Assembly: GCF_039555535.1 (NCBI RefSeq)
Contig: NZ_CP154630.1
Location: 943,001 to 1,007,000 of the forward strand
Length of the DNA: 64,000 nt
DNA from: Stenotrophomonas maltophilia
GTDB taxonomy: Bacteria > Pseudomonadota > Gammaproteobacteria > Xanthomonadales > Xanthomonadaceae
Reading direction: 5' to 3'
Within the stretch, counting starts at the first letter, position 1; each line of letters opens with the position of its first letter. The notes below the pieces were generated by a model. It saw only the letters and a program-made list of their open reading frames with translations. It was not told the origin of the DNA and made no database searches. Positions 47,881 to 56,864 of this stretch are shown one piece after another. The translations under genes were made by a program, and so were the position numbers.

Positions 47881-49836
47881 ATGCTGCAGAAACTCCGCGA
47901 CAAGACCTCAGGCTGGATCGTCACCGTGATCCTGGGGCTGCTGATGATTCCGTTCCTGTTCGTGATCGACAACAGCTACCTGGGTGGCGTTGGCGCACAG
48001 AACGTGGCCAAGGTTTCCGCGCCCCCGACCTGGTGGCGTTCGGCACCGTCGTGGTGGCCGGTGCGCATGCTGTGGCAGCACCATGAGATCAGCGCGCAGG
48101 ATTTCCGCACCCGCTTCGAGCAGGAGCGCATGCGTGAGCGCCAGCAGCAGGGCGAGAACTTCGACCCGCGCGCGTTCGAGAGCACCCAGAACAAGCTGGC
48201 CGTGCTCGACCAGCTGATCGACGAGCAGGTCGTGCGCCTGGTCGGCGAGCAGGCCGGCGTGGTGATCGGCGATGGCGCGGTGCGCGAGTACATCGCCACC
48301 ATCCCGGCCTTCCTCGATTCGAACGGCAAGTTCAACGAGAACAACTACCGCCTGGCGCTGGCCGGTGGCAATCCGCCGCGTACCCCGACCCAGTTCCAGG
48401 AACTGGTGCGTGAGAGCCTGCAGCAGTCGGTGATTCCGTCGGGCCTGCAGAACTCCGGCTTCGTTACCCAGTCCGAGACCGAGCGCCTGCTGAAGCTGCT
48501 GGGCGAAACCCGCGACGTCGAACTGGCCGCGCTGCCGGAAGTGCCGGCCGATACCGCGCCGGTGACCGATGCGCAGATCAAGCAGTGGTACGACAGCCAC
48601 GGCAAGGACTTCCGCCAGGCCGAGAGCGTCTCGCTGGAGTACGTCGAGATCAATGGCGCGAACCTGCCGGCACCGACCGCAGCCGATGAAGCCACCCTGC
48701 GCAAGCGCTATGAAGACGAGAAGGCGAAGTTCACCACGCCGGAGCGGCGCCAGGCCTCGCATATCCTGATCACCGGCGACGGTGCCGAAGCCAAGGCGAA
48801 CAAGATTGCCGCCGAAGCCAAGGCCGCCGGCGCCGACTTCGCTGCACTGGCCAAGGCCAACTCGGAAGACCCGGGTTCGAAGGGGCAGGGGGGGGACCTG
48901 GGTTGGGTCGAACGCGGCGCGATGGTCAAGCCGTTTGAAGATGCGCTGTTCGCCGCCAAGGCCGGTGACGTGATTGGTCCGGTCAAGACCGAATTCGGCT
49001 ATCACATCATCAAGGTTGCCGCGGTCCGTGGTGGCCAGGGCAAGTCCTTCGAGGAAGTGCGTGACACGCTGGCTGCCGAGCAGCTGAAGGCCGATGGCGA
49101 GCGCGGCTTCAACGAACTGGCCGGCCGTCTGGTCGACGCCATCAACAAGAGCCCGAGCGATCTGGCTGCTGCGGCCAAGGAAGTGAACCTGCCGCTGCAG
49201 ACCCTGGGCCCGATCACCCGCGCCACCGCCAGTGGCATCGCCGCCGACCCGGCCGTGCTGCGTGCCGCGTTCTCCGACGTGCTGGTGCAGGACGGGACCG
49301 CCAGCGACCCGATCGCTCTGGGCGGCGCGACCAACCACAGCGTGGTCATCCGCGTGGCCGCGCACACCCCGGAACAGGCCATGCCGCTGGACAAGGCCCG
49401 CAAGCAGGTGATCGCCGCGATCCGTGCCGACCGCCAGCGCCAGGCCAGCGACAAGGCAGCCGATGCCGTGCTGGCCAAGCTGAAGGCGGGCGCCACCCTG
49501 CAGTCGCTGGCGGCCAGCGAGAAGCTGCAGCTGAGCCCGATGCCGGGCCTGCCGCGCAGCCAGCCGGTGCCGACCCCGGAAATCAACCGCGCGATCTTCA
49601 GCGCGCCGGTGCCGGCCGAGGGCAAGCCGAGCTACGGCAAGGTCGACGTCAACGGCCACGCGCTGCTGTTCGCGGTGAACAAGGTGAACCCGGGCGACGT
49701 GAAGGAAGTGACCGCCGAGCAGCAGAAGCAGCTGAAGGACCAGCTGAGCCAGATCGATGGCATGGCTGCGGCCAAGGCCTACGTCGAGGCGATGCGCAAG
49801 AAGTTCGTGATCCAGACCACCGAAGCGAACCTGTAA
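47881..49836 (+). CDS. ppiD: Periplasmic peptidyl-prolyl isomerase D
   Basis: 651 residues; membrane-anchored chaperone that helps proteins leaving the Sec translocon. An N-terminal anchor ([18 protein letters not shown]) precedes a SurA-like N-domain ([20 protein letters not shown]), then a parvulin domain ([13 protein letters not shown] to FGYHIIKV). A Trp-rich insertion ([17 protein letters not shown]) just after the anchor is unusual relative to E. coli PpiD. The parvulin codons for GQGGDLGW contain a run of eight G. It follows the HU/tRNA block as in E. coli (hupB-ppiD). Confidence 0.94.
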   Translation: MLQKLRDKTSGWIVTVILGLLMIPFLFVIDNSYLGGVGAQNVAKVSAPPTWWRSAPSWWPVRMLWQHHEISAQDFRTRFEQERMRERQQQGENFDPRAFESTQNKLAVLDQLIDEQVVRLVGEQAGVVIGDGAVREYIATIPAFLDSNGKFNENNYRLALAGGNPPRTPTQFQELVRESLQQSVIPSGLQNSGFVTQSETERLLKLLGETRDVELAALPEVPADTAPVTDAQIKQWYDSHGKDFRQAESVSLEYVEINGANLPAPTAADEATLRKRYEDEKAKFTTPERRQASHILITGDGAEAKANKIAAEAKAAGADFAALAKANSEDPGSKGQGGDLGWVERGAMVKPFEDALFAAKAGDVIGPVKTEFGYHIIKVAAVRGGQGKSFEEVRDTLAAEQLKADGERGFNELAGRLVDAINKSPSDLAAAAKEVNLPLQTLGPITRATASGIAADPAVLRAAFSDVLVQDGTASDPIALGGATNHSVVIRVAAHTPEQAMPLDKARKQVIAAIRADRQRQASDKAADAVLAKLKAGATLQSLAASEKLQLSPMPGLPRSQPVPTPEINRAIFSAPVPAEGKPSYGKVDVNGHALLFAVNKVNPGDVKEVTAEQQKQLKDQLSQIDGMAAAKAYVEAMRKKFVIQTTEANL

Positions 49837-49857
49837 GCCTCGCGGTGGACAGGACGA

Positions 49858-49887
49858 GAAAGGCCCGGCAATGCCGGGCCTTTTTTA
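49858..49887 (+). terminator. Terminator of ppiD
   Basis: An AAGGCCCGGC-AAT-GCCGGGCCTT stem followed by TTTTATT. Confidence 0.9.
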
Positions 49888-49913
49888 TTGGGAGCGATGC
49901 TGGAAATTGAACT

Positions 49914-49994
49914 GTAGAGCCGAGCCTACGCTCGGCTTGTCATGAACCCCGACACGTCGCAGGCAAGAAAAAAGCCGAGCATGGGCTCGGCTAC
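49914..49994. repeat. SMAG repeat pair, inverted
   Basis: 49914-49937 (GTAG-AGCCGAGC-CTAC-GCTCGGCT) and 49973-49994 in the opposite direction ending CTAC. It lies between the convergent ppiD and mltD genes. Confidence 0.88.
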
Positions 49995-50018
49995 ATGGGG
50001 AGGCGCTTGGCCTGCGCG

Positions 50019-51218
50019 TCAGTCCTCCACGCGCAGTACCGCGCCAGGCTTCAGCACGCTGCTGCCGCTCAGGCCGTTCAGCGACAGCAGGGCCTTCACC
50101 GGCATGCCGTAGCGGCGGGCGATGGTCCAGGCCGACTCGCCATCACGCACGGTGTGGCGGCGACTGCGCGGACGGTCGGCGATCGCGGCGACGGTCCTGC
50201 TGGCCTGCGGCGCGGGTACAGCGGCCGCCACCGGTGCGGCGCTGGCGACCAGCGTGGTCGCTGCCTCCGTTACCGTCGCATTTGCGGCCGAGACCGGTGC
50301 CAGCACGCGGGTGGTGCCCGAGGGGCGGCCACCGGAGGCCAGGGCCGGGTTGAGGCGGGCGATCCTGGCCGGGTCCAGGGCGCGCTGTGCGGCCCACTGC
50401 TGCACGCTGGTGCCCGCAGGCAGCGTGTGGTCCTTCAGCACCGGCACGGTGCGGTCCAGCGAGGCCATCACGCCAGGCTGGTCTTCCACGTCTTCCAGCA
50501 CGCACGCCAGGGCATGCAGCTTCTCGACGTAGGCATGGGTGACCGGCGACAGGCCGGGCAACGCCGAAGGCTTGGCGTTCTGCGCGTTCATGCCAGCCTT
50601 GCGCATGGACTGCAGCACGCGGTACTCGCCGGCGTTGTAGGCCATGGTGGCCAAGCGCCAGTCGCCGCCGAACATGCCGTGCAGGGTCTTCAGGTAGCGC
50701 ACTGCGGCCTGGGTCGAATCGACCGCCGACAGGCGGCCGTCATAGCCATTGGTCATCGGCACGCGGTGGTTGCGCGCGGTGGTGGCGATGAACTGCCACA
50801 GCCCGGTCGGGCCGCTGCCGTTGCGGGCATTGGGCCGGTAGCCGCTTTCCACGAAAGGAATCAGCGCGAACTCGGTGGGCAGGTCGGCCTTGCGCAGCTC
50901 TTCGACCACGTAGCCGAACAGCACCAGCGCATCGTCATCCTGGTTGGCCAGGCGCGAGGGGGCGTGGGCGAACTGCTTCTGCCAGCGCGGGCTGGTGGCC
51001 TCGGCGTCGCAGCTGGGTTCGGCCAGGCCGTCGCGGAAGCTGGTGAAGATCTCCTGGCCGTTGCGCACCGAGGCCGCTGGCAGCGAGGACGGATCCAGTG
51101 GCAGGGCCGCGGCAGCGGTCAGGTTCTGGCTGATGCCGGCGCCCAGCGACTGTGCGCCCGCGGTTCCGGCCAGCCCCAGGGCAAGGCCCAGGGCCAGCGG
51201 CAGACTTCGGCGCATCAT
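50019..51218 (-). CDS. mltD: Membrane-bound lytic transglycosylase D-like protein with LysM
   Basis: About 399 residues. ATG 51218 overlaps the gloB stop and is followed by a signal peptide ([20 protein letters not shown]). The SLT domain has its catalytic Glu in [20 protein letters not shown], then LWQFI and [11 protein letters not shown] long Ala/Pro/Thr linker follows, then one C-terminal LysM ([20 protein letters not shown]). It cleaves peptidoglycan to anhydro-muropeptides. No lipobox Cys follows the signal peptide, so it may be soluble in the periplasm rather than a lipoprotein. E. coli also has mltD next to gloB. Confidence 0.93.
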   Translation of the reverse strand: MMRRSLPLALGLALGLAGTAGAQSLGAGISQNLTAAAALPLDPSSLPAASVRNGQEIFTSFRDGLAEPSCDAEATSPRWQKQFAHAPSRLANQDDDALVLFGYVVEELRKADLPTEFALIPFVESGYRPNARNGSGPTGLWQFIATTARNHRVPMTNGYDGRLSAVDSTQAAVRYLKTLHGMFGGDWRLATMAYNAGEYRVLQSMRKAGMNAQNAKPSALPGLSPVTHAYVEKLHALACVLEDVEDQPGVMASLDRTVPVLKDHTLPAGTSVQQWAAQRALDPARIARLNPALASGGRPSGTTRVLAPVSAANATVTEAATTLVASAAPVAAAVPAPQASRTVAAIADRPRSRRHTVRDGESAWTIARRYGMPVKALLSLNGLSGSSVLKPGAVLRVED

Positions 51219-51979
51219 GCGCGGAAGCCGTCTTTCCAATGCCGGAGACCGGCCATCACGTCGACGTCGTCAACGACGTCACGGCCCAGGTGTGCCGACA
51301 CCGACGCACGGATGGGCGCCGCGTGCACACGCAGGAAGGGATTGCAGTCGAACTCGTTGGCCAGGGTTACCGGCAGGGTGGAACGGTCATCGCGGCGCAT
51401 GGCCAAAGCCTCCTCTTGGCGCTGCCACAGGGCAGCGTTGGCGGGGTCGACATGCCGCGCGAAGACGGCATTTGACACGGTGTACTCGTGGGCGCAACAA
51501 AGCAGCAGTTGCGCGGGCAAGGTACCCAGCTTGCGCATCGATGCCAGCAGCTGGGACGGCGTACCTTCGAACAGACGTCCACAGCCCAGGCTGAACAAAG
51601 AATCTCCACTGAAAAGATGTTCAGCAGTGTGAAACGCGATGTGGCTGCGGGTATGCCCGGGCACGGATAGTACGTGGAACGTCCGGCCCAGTGCCTGAAC
51701 GCGTTCACCTTCGCCGACCCGCTCGGTCGCCGTGGGAATGCGCTCTTCGACCGGCGCGATCACCCGCGCATCGGGAAAACGTGCTTTCAGGGCAGGCACG
51801 CCACCGATGTGGTCGTCGTGGTGGTGGGTGAGCAGGATCGTATCCACGCGCAGGCCCTGATCGGCCAGCGCGAGCACCGGCGCGGCGTCGCCGGGGTCAA
51901 CGACCACGGCGGCACCCTCGTCGTCGATCAGCGTCCAGATGTAGTTATCCGCAAATGCGGGCAGGGCAGTCAGTCGCAT
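51215..51979 (-). CDS. gloB: Hydroxyacylglutathione hydrolase (glyoxalase II)
   Basis: 254 residues; hydrolyses S-lactoylglutathione to lactate and glutathione. ATG 51979 gives [20 protein letters not shown]. The binuclear metal site is [23 protein letters not shown], and [15 protein letters not shown]; the C-terminal [14 protein letters not shown] and the helical glutathione-binding region are present. It lies divergent from the methyltransferase-like gene, 11 bp apart. Confidence 0.97.
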   Translation of the reverse strand: MRLTALPAFADNYIWTLIDDEGAAVVVDPGDAAPVLALADQGLRVDTILLTHHHDDHIGGVPALKARFPDARVIAPVEERIPTATERVGEGERVQALGRTFHVLSVPGHTRSHIAFHTAEHLFSGDSLFSLGCGRLFEGTPSQLLASMRKLGTLPAQLLLCCAHEYTVSNAVFARHVDPANAALWQRQEEALAMRRDDRSTLPVTLANEFDCNPFLRVHAAPIRASVSAHLGRDVVDDVDVMAGLRHWKDGFRA

Positions 51980-51990
51980 AGAATTGGACC

Positions 51991-52635
51991 ATGCCCGCGC
52001 TGCAGAGCACCCGTCAAGCGAGCCAGACCCCGTGGTTCGACAGTGAGCCGGCGGCGGCCCTGCGCGTTCTGGAACGGCAGTTGCTGCTTCCGCAGCTGTC
52101 GGTGCTGCCCGCGCAACCCTGGTTGTGGATCGCACCGAGTGCGGCCTGGCTGGAGGATGCGCAGCTGGGTGGGCGCGGCCTGCGCCTGTACCGGCAGGGG
52201 CCGGGCTATGGCGGCGATACCCGCTGCGGGCTGCCCTTGCCCCTGGCCAACGAGAGCGTCAATGCGATCGTGCTGCAGCATGTCACCACAGGCGATGCCG
52301 ACCAGCTGCTCGACGAGTGCGAGCGCGTATTGATGCCGGGCGGGCATTTGTGGCTGAGCAGCCTCAATCCGTTCAGCCCGTACCGCACGCACTGGCGGCA
52401 GCATGGGCTGGTGGTGCGTACGCCGCAGCGGATCCGCCTGCTGCTCGGCCGCCATGGCCTGGAGTGCGACGATATGCGCTACCTCGGCCCGCTCTGGCGC
52501 GGTGCCGGCAGCCGTCGTGCGGGGGGCTGGGCGCCATTGCGCGCGGCCTGCCTGTTCCATGCGGAAAAACGCACGCTGGCCCTGCCCGGGCCGAAACCGT
52601 TGCCGGTGCGCTGGCACGGCACCGTTGCTACCTGA
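51991..52635 (+). CDS. Methyltransferase-like protein (YafS type)
   Basis: 214 residues. The order gloB, this gene, rnhA, dnaQ matches the E. coli gloB-yafS-rnhA-dnaQ region, so it is most likely the YafS counterpart. A class I methyltransferase C-terminal half is visible ([40 protein letters not shown]), but the N-terminal SAM-binding GxGxG loop is degenerate ([11 protein letters not shown]). That may mean a weak or absent catalytic function. Confidence 0.82.
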   Translation: MPALQSTRQASQTPWFDSEPAAALRVLERQLLLPQLSVLPAQPWLWIAPSAAWLEDAQLGGRGLRLYRQGPGYGGDTRCGLPLPLANESVNAIVLQHVTTGDADQLLDECERVLMPGGHLWLSSLNPFSPYRTHWRQHGLVVRTPQRIRLLLGRHGLECDDMRYLGPLWRGAGSRRAGGWAPLRAACLFHAEKRTLALPGPKPLPVRWHGTVAT

Positions 52636-52648
52636 TTCTGGAGCTGTA

Positions 52649-53101
52649 TTGAAAACCATCGAAATCCACACCGACGGATCCTGCCTCGGCAATCCCGGCC
52701 CCGGCGGCTGGGCCGCGTTGCTGCGCTACAAGGGCCACGAGCGCGAGCTCAGTGGCGGTGAGGCGCACACCACCAACAACCGGATGGAGCTGATGGCGGC
52801 CATTTCCGGGCTGGAGACGCTGACCGAGCCGTGCAACATCGTGCTCTACACCGACTCGCAGTACGTGCGGCAGGGCCTGACCCAGTGGATGCCCGGCTGG
52901 ATCCGCAAGAACTGGAAGACTGCCGGCGGTGATCCGGTGAAGAACCGCGAGCTGTGGGAGCGCCTGCACGCGGCCACGCTGCGGCACCAGATCGACTGGC
53001 GCTGGGTGAAGGGGCACTCCGGCGACCCGGACAATGAGCGGGTGGATACCCTGGCCCGCAACGCGGCGATCCAGGTCCGCGACGCCAGCCCGGTAAACTG
53101 A
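52649..53101 (+). CDS. rnhA: Ribonuclease HI
   Basis: 150 residues. The start is TTG 52649 with GGAG six bases upstream; it gives the family N-terminus [20 protein letters not shown]. Catalytic carboxylates are Asp in IHTDGS, Glu in NNRMELMA, Asp in LYTDSQYV and the C-terminal NERVDTLA. It removes RNA from RNA-DNA hybrids. Confidence 0.97.
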   Translation: MKTIEIHTDGSCLGNPGPGGWAALLRYKGHERELSGGEAHTTNNRMELMAAISGLETLTEPCNIVLYTDSQYVRQGLTQWMPGWIRKNWKTAGGDPVKNRELWERLHAATLRHQIDWRWVKGHSGDPDNERVDTLARNAAIQVRDASPVN

Positions 53102-53105
53102 GCCC

Positions 53106-53837
53106 ATGCGTCAGATCATCCTCGATACCGAAACCACCGGCCTGGAGTGGAAGAAGGGCAACCGCATCGTCGAAATCGGCTGCGTGGAGCTGTTCAAGCG
53201 CCGCCCGACCGGCAACAACTACCACCAGTACATCAAGCCGGACTGCGAGTTCGAACAGGGCGCGCAGGAAGTCACCGGCCTGACCCTGGAGTTCCTCGAT
53301 GACAAGCCTGAATTCGCGCAGATTGCCGATGAGTTCCTGGCGTTCATCGATGGCGCCGAGCTGATCATCCACAACGCGGCGTTCGACCTCGGCTTCCTCG
53401 ACAACGAGTTGTCACTGCTGGGGCCGCAGTACGGAAAGATCACCGATCGCTGTACGGTGATCGATACCCTGGCGATGGCGCGTGAGCGCTTCCCGGGCCA
53501 GCGCAACTCGCTGGATGCGCTGTGCAAGCGGCTGGGCGTGGACAACTCGCACCGTGCGCTGCACGGTGGCCTGCTCGATGCGCAGATCCTGGGCGATGTC
53601 TATATCGCGCTGACCTCGGGCCAGGAAGAGATCGGCTTCGGCCTGGGCGATGAAGATGGCGGCGGCGCCGGCGCGGGGTTGCAGGCTTTCGATACCAGCA
53701 AGCTGCTGCCGCGTCCGCGCGTGGTGGCTACACCGTCGGAACTGGAAGCGCACACCGCGCGACTGGAGCGGCTGCGCAAGAAGGCCGGGCACGCACTGTG
53801 GGATGGCCCGAAGGTGGAAGAGCCCGCCAGCGCCTGA
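53106..53837 (+). CDS. dnaQ: DNA polymerase III epsilon subunit
   Basis: 243 residues; 3'-5' proofreading exonuclease. Exo I is ILDTETTGLEW, Exo II HNAAFDLGFLDNE, Exo III with His and Asp in HRALHGGLLDAQI. The C-terminal tail that binds the alpha subunit follows a Gly-rich linker (DEDGGGAGAG). It starts five bp after rnhA, same strand, unlike E. coli where rnhA and dnaQ are divergent. Confidence 0.97.
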   Translation: MRQIILDTETTGLEWKKGNRIVEIGCVELFKRRPTGNNYHQYIKPDCEFEQGAQEVTGLTLEFLDDKPEFAQIADEFLAFIDGAELIIHNAAFDLGFLDNELSLLGPQYGKITDRCTVIDTLAMARERFPGQRNSLDALCKRLGVDNSHRALHGGLLDAQILGDVYIALTSGQEEIGFGLGDEDGGGAGAGLQAFDTSKLLPRPRVVATPSELEAHTARLERLRKKAGHALWDGPKVEEPASA

Positions 53838-53839
53838 TC

Positions 53840-53886
53840 ATCCACGCATGGCGTGGATCTGCTGTAGAGCCGAGCCATGCTCGGCT
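53840..53886. repeat. SMAG repeats of two stem types, back to back
   Basis: 53840-53862 is ATCCACGC-ATG-GCGTGGAT in reverse orientation with a changed end (CTGC for CTAC). 53864-53886 is GTAG-AGCCGAGC-CAT-GCTCGGCT in forward orientation. They touch each other downstream of dnaQ. Confidence 0.8.
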
Positions 53887-53898
53887 CATGCGCGAGGC

Positions 53899-54603
53899 TC
53901 AGTGGCAGCGCACCAGGATCACGCTGATGTTGTCGCGGCCACCGCCGTCGAGTGCGGCGGCGACCAGCGTATCCACGCATTCCTGCGCGCTGGCATCTTC
54001 GAATGCCAGGGTGTGGGCGATGCCGCGGTCATCCACTTCCTCGGTGAGACCGTCACTGCACAGCAGCAGCTGCATGCCCGGGCGCAGCTCACCGCTGGTG
54101 GTGGCCACGTTCAGGTGGGCCGGATCAGTCACGCCCAGTGCCTGGGTGACCACGTTGCGGTGCGGATGCGCGCGGGCCTGCTCGGCGGTCAGGTTGCCCT
54201 GCGCGACCAGTTCCTGCACCACGCTGTGGTCCTGGCTGAGCTGCGCCAGCTGGCCGTCGCGCCACAGGTAGGCGCGGCTGTCGCCGACCCAGGCCACTTC
54301 ATAGCGGTTGCCCTGCACACGCGCGGCGACCACGGTGGTACCCATCGGCAACGTGTCGTTGCGCCGGCGCGAGGCACGGATGATCTCTTCGTCGGCAGTG
54401 CGGATGGCCTGTGCCAGCGGTGCGCCGCGGCGGATCTCGCGCACGATGGTTTCGCGCGCCAGTGCACTGGCCACTTCGCCGCAGGCATGCCCGCCCATGC
54501 CATCGGCCACCAGCCACAGGGCCAGCTCGCTGTCACCGTAGTAGGTGTCCTCGTTGAGCTCGCGGCGCATGCCGGGGTGGGTGAGGTGTCCGAATTCGAT
54601 CAT
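53899..54603 (-). CDS. PP2C-family serine/threonine phosphatase
   Basis: 234 residues from ATG 54603. The metal-binding motifs are complete: MRRELNEDTYYG, LVADGMGGHACGEVAS, VAWVGDSRAYLWRDG, LCSDGLTEEV and GGGRDNISVI. Size and lack of extra domains match Stp1/PrpC-type phosphatases, which act with Hanks kinases or type VI secretion; no kinase is next to it. Confidence 0.94.
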   Translation of the reverse strand: MIEFGHLTHPGMRRELNEDTYYGDSELALWLVADGMGGHACGEVASALARETIVREIRRGAPLAQAIRTADEEIIRASRRRNDTLPMGTTVVAARVQGNRYEVAWVGDSRAYLWRDGQLAQLSQDHSVVQELVAQGNLTAEQARAHPHRNVVTQALGVTDPAHLNVATTSGELRPGMQLLLCSDGLTEEVDDRGIAHTLAFEDASAQECVDTLVAAALDGGGRDNISVILVRCH

Positions 54604-54710
54604 GGTAGGCAGGGCGGGGTATTGCCGGGGGAGACAGGCATCATCGGGTGGCCGCAGGCATCCGGCAAGGCATGCGCCCAGGAAATTTACACTTCGTTGG
54701 CCAGAATCAC

Positions 54711-54739
54711 TTGTCGTCGGCCTCACTTCCTCGTATGAT
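54711..54739 (+). promoter_or_regulatory. Promoter of tRNA-Ser
   Basis: TTGTCG, a 17-base spacer, and TATGAT, 29 bp before the tRNA. Confidence 0.55.
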
Positions 54740-54768
54740 GCGCGTCCCCGGTCCGCCGGGGACCACCC

Positions 54769-54859
54769 GGAGAGGTGGCAGAGTGGTTGAATGTACCTGA
54801 CTCGAAATCAGGCAGGCGTTTATAGCGCCTCGGGGGTTCGAATCCCCCCCTCTCCGCCA
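54769..54859 (+). tRNA. tRNA-Ser (CGA)
   Basis: 91 nt, class II with long variable arm, acceptor GGAGAGG/CCTCTCC, anticodon loop CTCGAAA, CCA encoded. A tRNA-Ser 3' end is a common site for island integration, and the BREX cluster follows. Confidence 0.97.
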
Positions 54860-54871
54860 GATACTTGAACT

Positions 54872-54898
54872 AAGCCCTTGAATTTCAAGGGCTTTTTT
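54872..54898 (+). terminator. Terminator of tRNA-Ser
   Basis: An AAGCCCTTG-AATT-CAAGGGCTT stem followed by a T-run. Confidence 0.88.
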
Positions 54899-54899
54899 C

Positions 54900-55386
54900 A
54901 TTTGTGGCCTGGCTGGTATGCCATCTGGTATGCCATCGGGGGCTGGCTGCTGCTGGATCCATCTGGACGGGGGCGCGTCTGCCTTGCTGGTCAGAGCGTT
55001 TGGATGCCATAGGAGCCAAGCGGGCAGGACGCGGTCCCTCGAAGCACTTATATCGATGTGGCACACAGATGCGTTGGATCTGTGCTGCAAAGCGTGCTGT
55101 ACGATCGCTTCAACTTTTCTACAAGCTCAAGACTCCCTGTTGCGATGAGGGCCATCGGCAGCAGCTGGTTATGGTGGTGATCTTGGTGCCGTAGCGTCCT
55201 GATGGCCGCTCTGCAGAGATCTGCAGGTGGATGGGCTGCCTCGAACGGAGATGGTTATTAAAATGCAGCCCTTGTGTGATCATGATGGTAGTGTTCGGGG
55301 GTTGCCGGTAGACCGCAGGCTTTCCCCTAGAGTTCGTACAAGGAATTACTGACCCGGATGAGTGATCTTTCCCCGGTATCGCACGG
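54900..55386. other. 487-bp island edge without a convincing gene
   Basis: Short frames here have no recognisable protein. A perfect 12-bp tandem direct repeat (CTGGTATGCCAT twice, 54913-54936) lies near the tRNA. A CTGCAG-AGAT-CTGCAG cluster is at 55211-55226. Base composition drops toward 55250, where the BREX promoter would be expected. No integrase gene is visible at this end. Confidence 0.55.
54913..54936. repeat. 12-bp tandem direct repeat next to tRNA-Ser
   Basis: Two perfect adjacent copies of CTGGTATGCCAT. The position, 54 bp from the tRNA 3' end, suggests an integration-site relic or integrase arm site; this is inferred. Confidence 0.5.
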
Positions 55387-56301
55387 ATGACGAACGAACA
55401 GCTTGCAGATCTAACCCAGCCACAACGCGACCGGCTCGCGTTTGTGGAGTTGCGCGTGCGCTTCATCGGGGAGATACGCCGTCAGGACTTGGTCACGCGG
55501 TTTGGCATCCAGTCCGCCGCCGCATCCAGGGATCTGGCGCTGTACAAGAAGTTGGCCCCGGGCAACATCGACTACGACCCCAAGGGCAAGTCCTACGTCT
55601 TGGGGCCGGACTTCCGGCCCGTATTCGACTTTCCCCCAGAGCGGGTGCTGTCGTGGCTGACCCAGGGCTTTGGCGATGGTGAGCCGATGCGGCTCAAGGC
55701 GTGGGTGATGAGCGAGAGCCCGTCACGGCTCACGCATCCGGATCTGGATGTGCTGGCGAGCGTGACCCGTGCGATTCACCAGGAGTGTCCGCTCGGCATC
55801 GAGTACCACTCCATCTCCAGTGGCCGCACTGAACGGGAGATCGTCCCGTTCGCGCTGATCGACAACGGCCTCCGTTGGCACGTCCGTGCATTCGACCGAA
55901 AGTCGCAGGAGTTCCGGGATTTCGTCATCACTCGGATCAAGCGCCCGGTGGCGCTTAAGGCGCAGCTAGTGGCGCCCCACGAGATGAGTGATCAGGACAT
56001 CCAGTGGACCAGGATCGTGGAACTGGAGTTGGTGCCGCACCCCAATCAACCCCGTCCCGAGATCGCGGAGATGGATTACGGCATGACTGGCGGCATGGTG
56101 AAGATGAAGCTTCGGGCAGCGACTGCCGGCTACATCCTGCGCAAGTGGAGCGTCGACTGCACCGCAGACCACAGCCTTCGTGGGCCGGAGTACAGACTAT
56201 GGCTGAAGGACCACTTGGCCTTGTACGGCGTCAAGAACGCCGTGCTGGCACCAGGGTATGCACCCTTGGATGCGGCCCGAGCAGGAGCGGAATGTGACTG
56301 A
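55387..56301 (+). CDS. brxR: WYL-domain transcriptional regulator (BrxR-like)
   Basis: 304 residues. Residues ~12-85 form a winged helix (EIRRQDLVTRFGIQSAAASR reads as the recognition part). A WYL domain follows at about 130-200 (CPLGIEYHSISSGRTEREIV, LRWHVRAFDRKSQEFRD; the name-giving triad is WHV here), then a WCX-type C-terminal region. Proteins of this layout directly upstream of BREX or CBASS genes (BrxR, CapW) repress the locus and respond to a nucleotide-type ligand. ATG 55387 lacks a strong ribosome-binding site. It lies 47 bp before the brxE-like gene on the same strand. Confidence 0.85.
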   Translation: MTNEQLADLTQPQRDRLAFVELRVRFIGEIRRQDLVTRFGIQSAAASRDLALYKKLAPGNIDYDPKGKSYVLGPDFRPVFDFPPERVLSWLTQGFGDGEPMRLKAWVMSESPSRLTHPDLDVLASVTRAIHQECPLGIEYHSISSGRTEREIVPFALIDNGLRWHVRAFDRKSQEFRDFVITRIKRPVALKAQLVAPHEMSDQDIQWTRIVELELVPHPNQPRPEIAEMDYGMTGGMVKMKLRAATAGYILRKWSVDCTADHSLRGPEYRLWLKDHLALYGVKNAVLAPGYAPLDAARAGAECD

Positions 56302-56348
56302 ACAATAGCTACCACTGCCGGCGCCGGTCGCGTCGGTAGAACAAACGA

Positions 56349-56864
56349 ATGACGAGAATTGAGATGAAAGAATCCTACCTACCGACATTGCTGCAGATGA
56401 GGATGCTTGTCGGCTTCCTTGGCGAGCGTGCTCAGTACGCCTGGTGGCCAACGGCGTTCTATGAGGCATCAAACAAGCTCTTCCTGGAGCCGGTCTTCTC
56501 GAAAACGTCTCGCCTCGCTCAGTACCACGGTGTGCTGGAAGCAGCCAGACGATTGCACGACGAGCATTTGAGCGTGGGTAGCTACCACCTGTTCCGGTTG
56601 CCCGAAGAGGTCGAGCAAGACCTGCACGCGACCGTGCAAAGTAGCGTGGGAGAAGAACTCGCCAGCCAGGCGCCACAAAGCAAAGAGGCTGCGCTTGATG
56701 CGTTGAAGCGATTGGCTGCCACGGGCGGCACTTCCAGCGTGGGTCCAACGGCGGTCGGGGGCATCAAGGATCTCGATTCCACCGACACACTGAAGGCTAT
56801 CGCTGCGGCCTATCTATCGGCGTTCACACAGAACGCCAAAACTTATCCGTATCTGGTGGGGTGA
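56349..56864 (+). CDS. brxE: BrxE-like BREX protein
   Basis: 171 residues from ATG 56349 (ATG 56364 possible). The part LLQMRMLVGFLGERAQYAWW, the VFSKTSRLAQYHGVLEAAR helix and HLFRLPEEVEQDLH resemble, from memory, the BrxE family found at the front of type 6 BREX loci. The C-terminus is Ser/Gly/Ala-rich and not conserved. The molecular role of BrxE is unknown. Its stop overlaps the next start by four bases (GTGA), so translation is coupled to brxA. The family call is moderate; the position before brxA supports it. Confidence 0.65.
   Translation: MTRIEMKESYLPTLLQMRMLVGFLGERAQYAWWPTAFYEASNKLFLEPVFSKTSRLAQYHGVLEAARRLHDEHLSVGSYHLFRLPEEVEQDLHATVQSSVGEELASQAPQSKEAALDALKRLAATGGTSSVGPTAVGGIKDLDSTDTLKAIAAAYLSAFTQNAKTYPYLVG

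Noticed and set aside
54707..55194. Short frames downstream of tRNA-Ser as a possible integrase fragment
   Set aside because: No tyrosine-recombinase motif (R-HxxR-Y) is visible, and part of each frame runs through the tRNA or its terminator.
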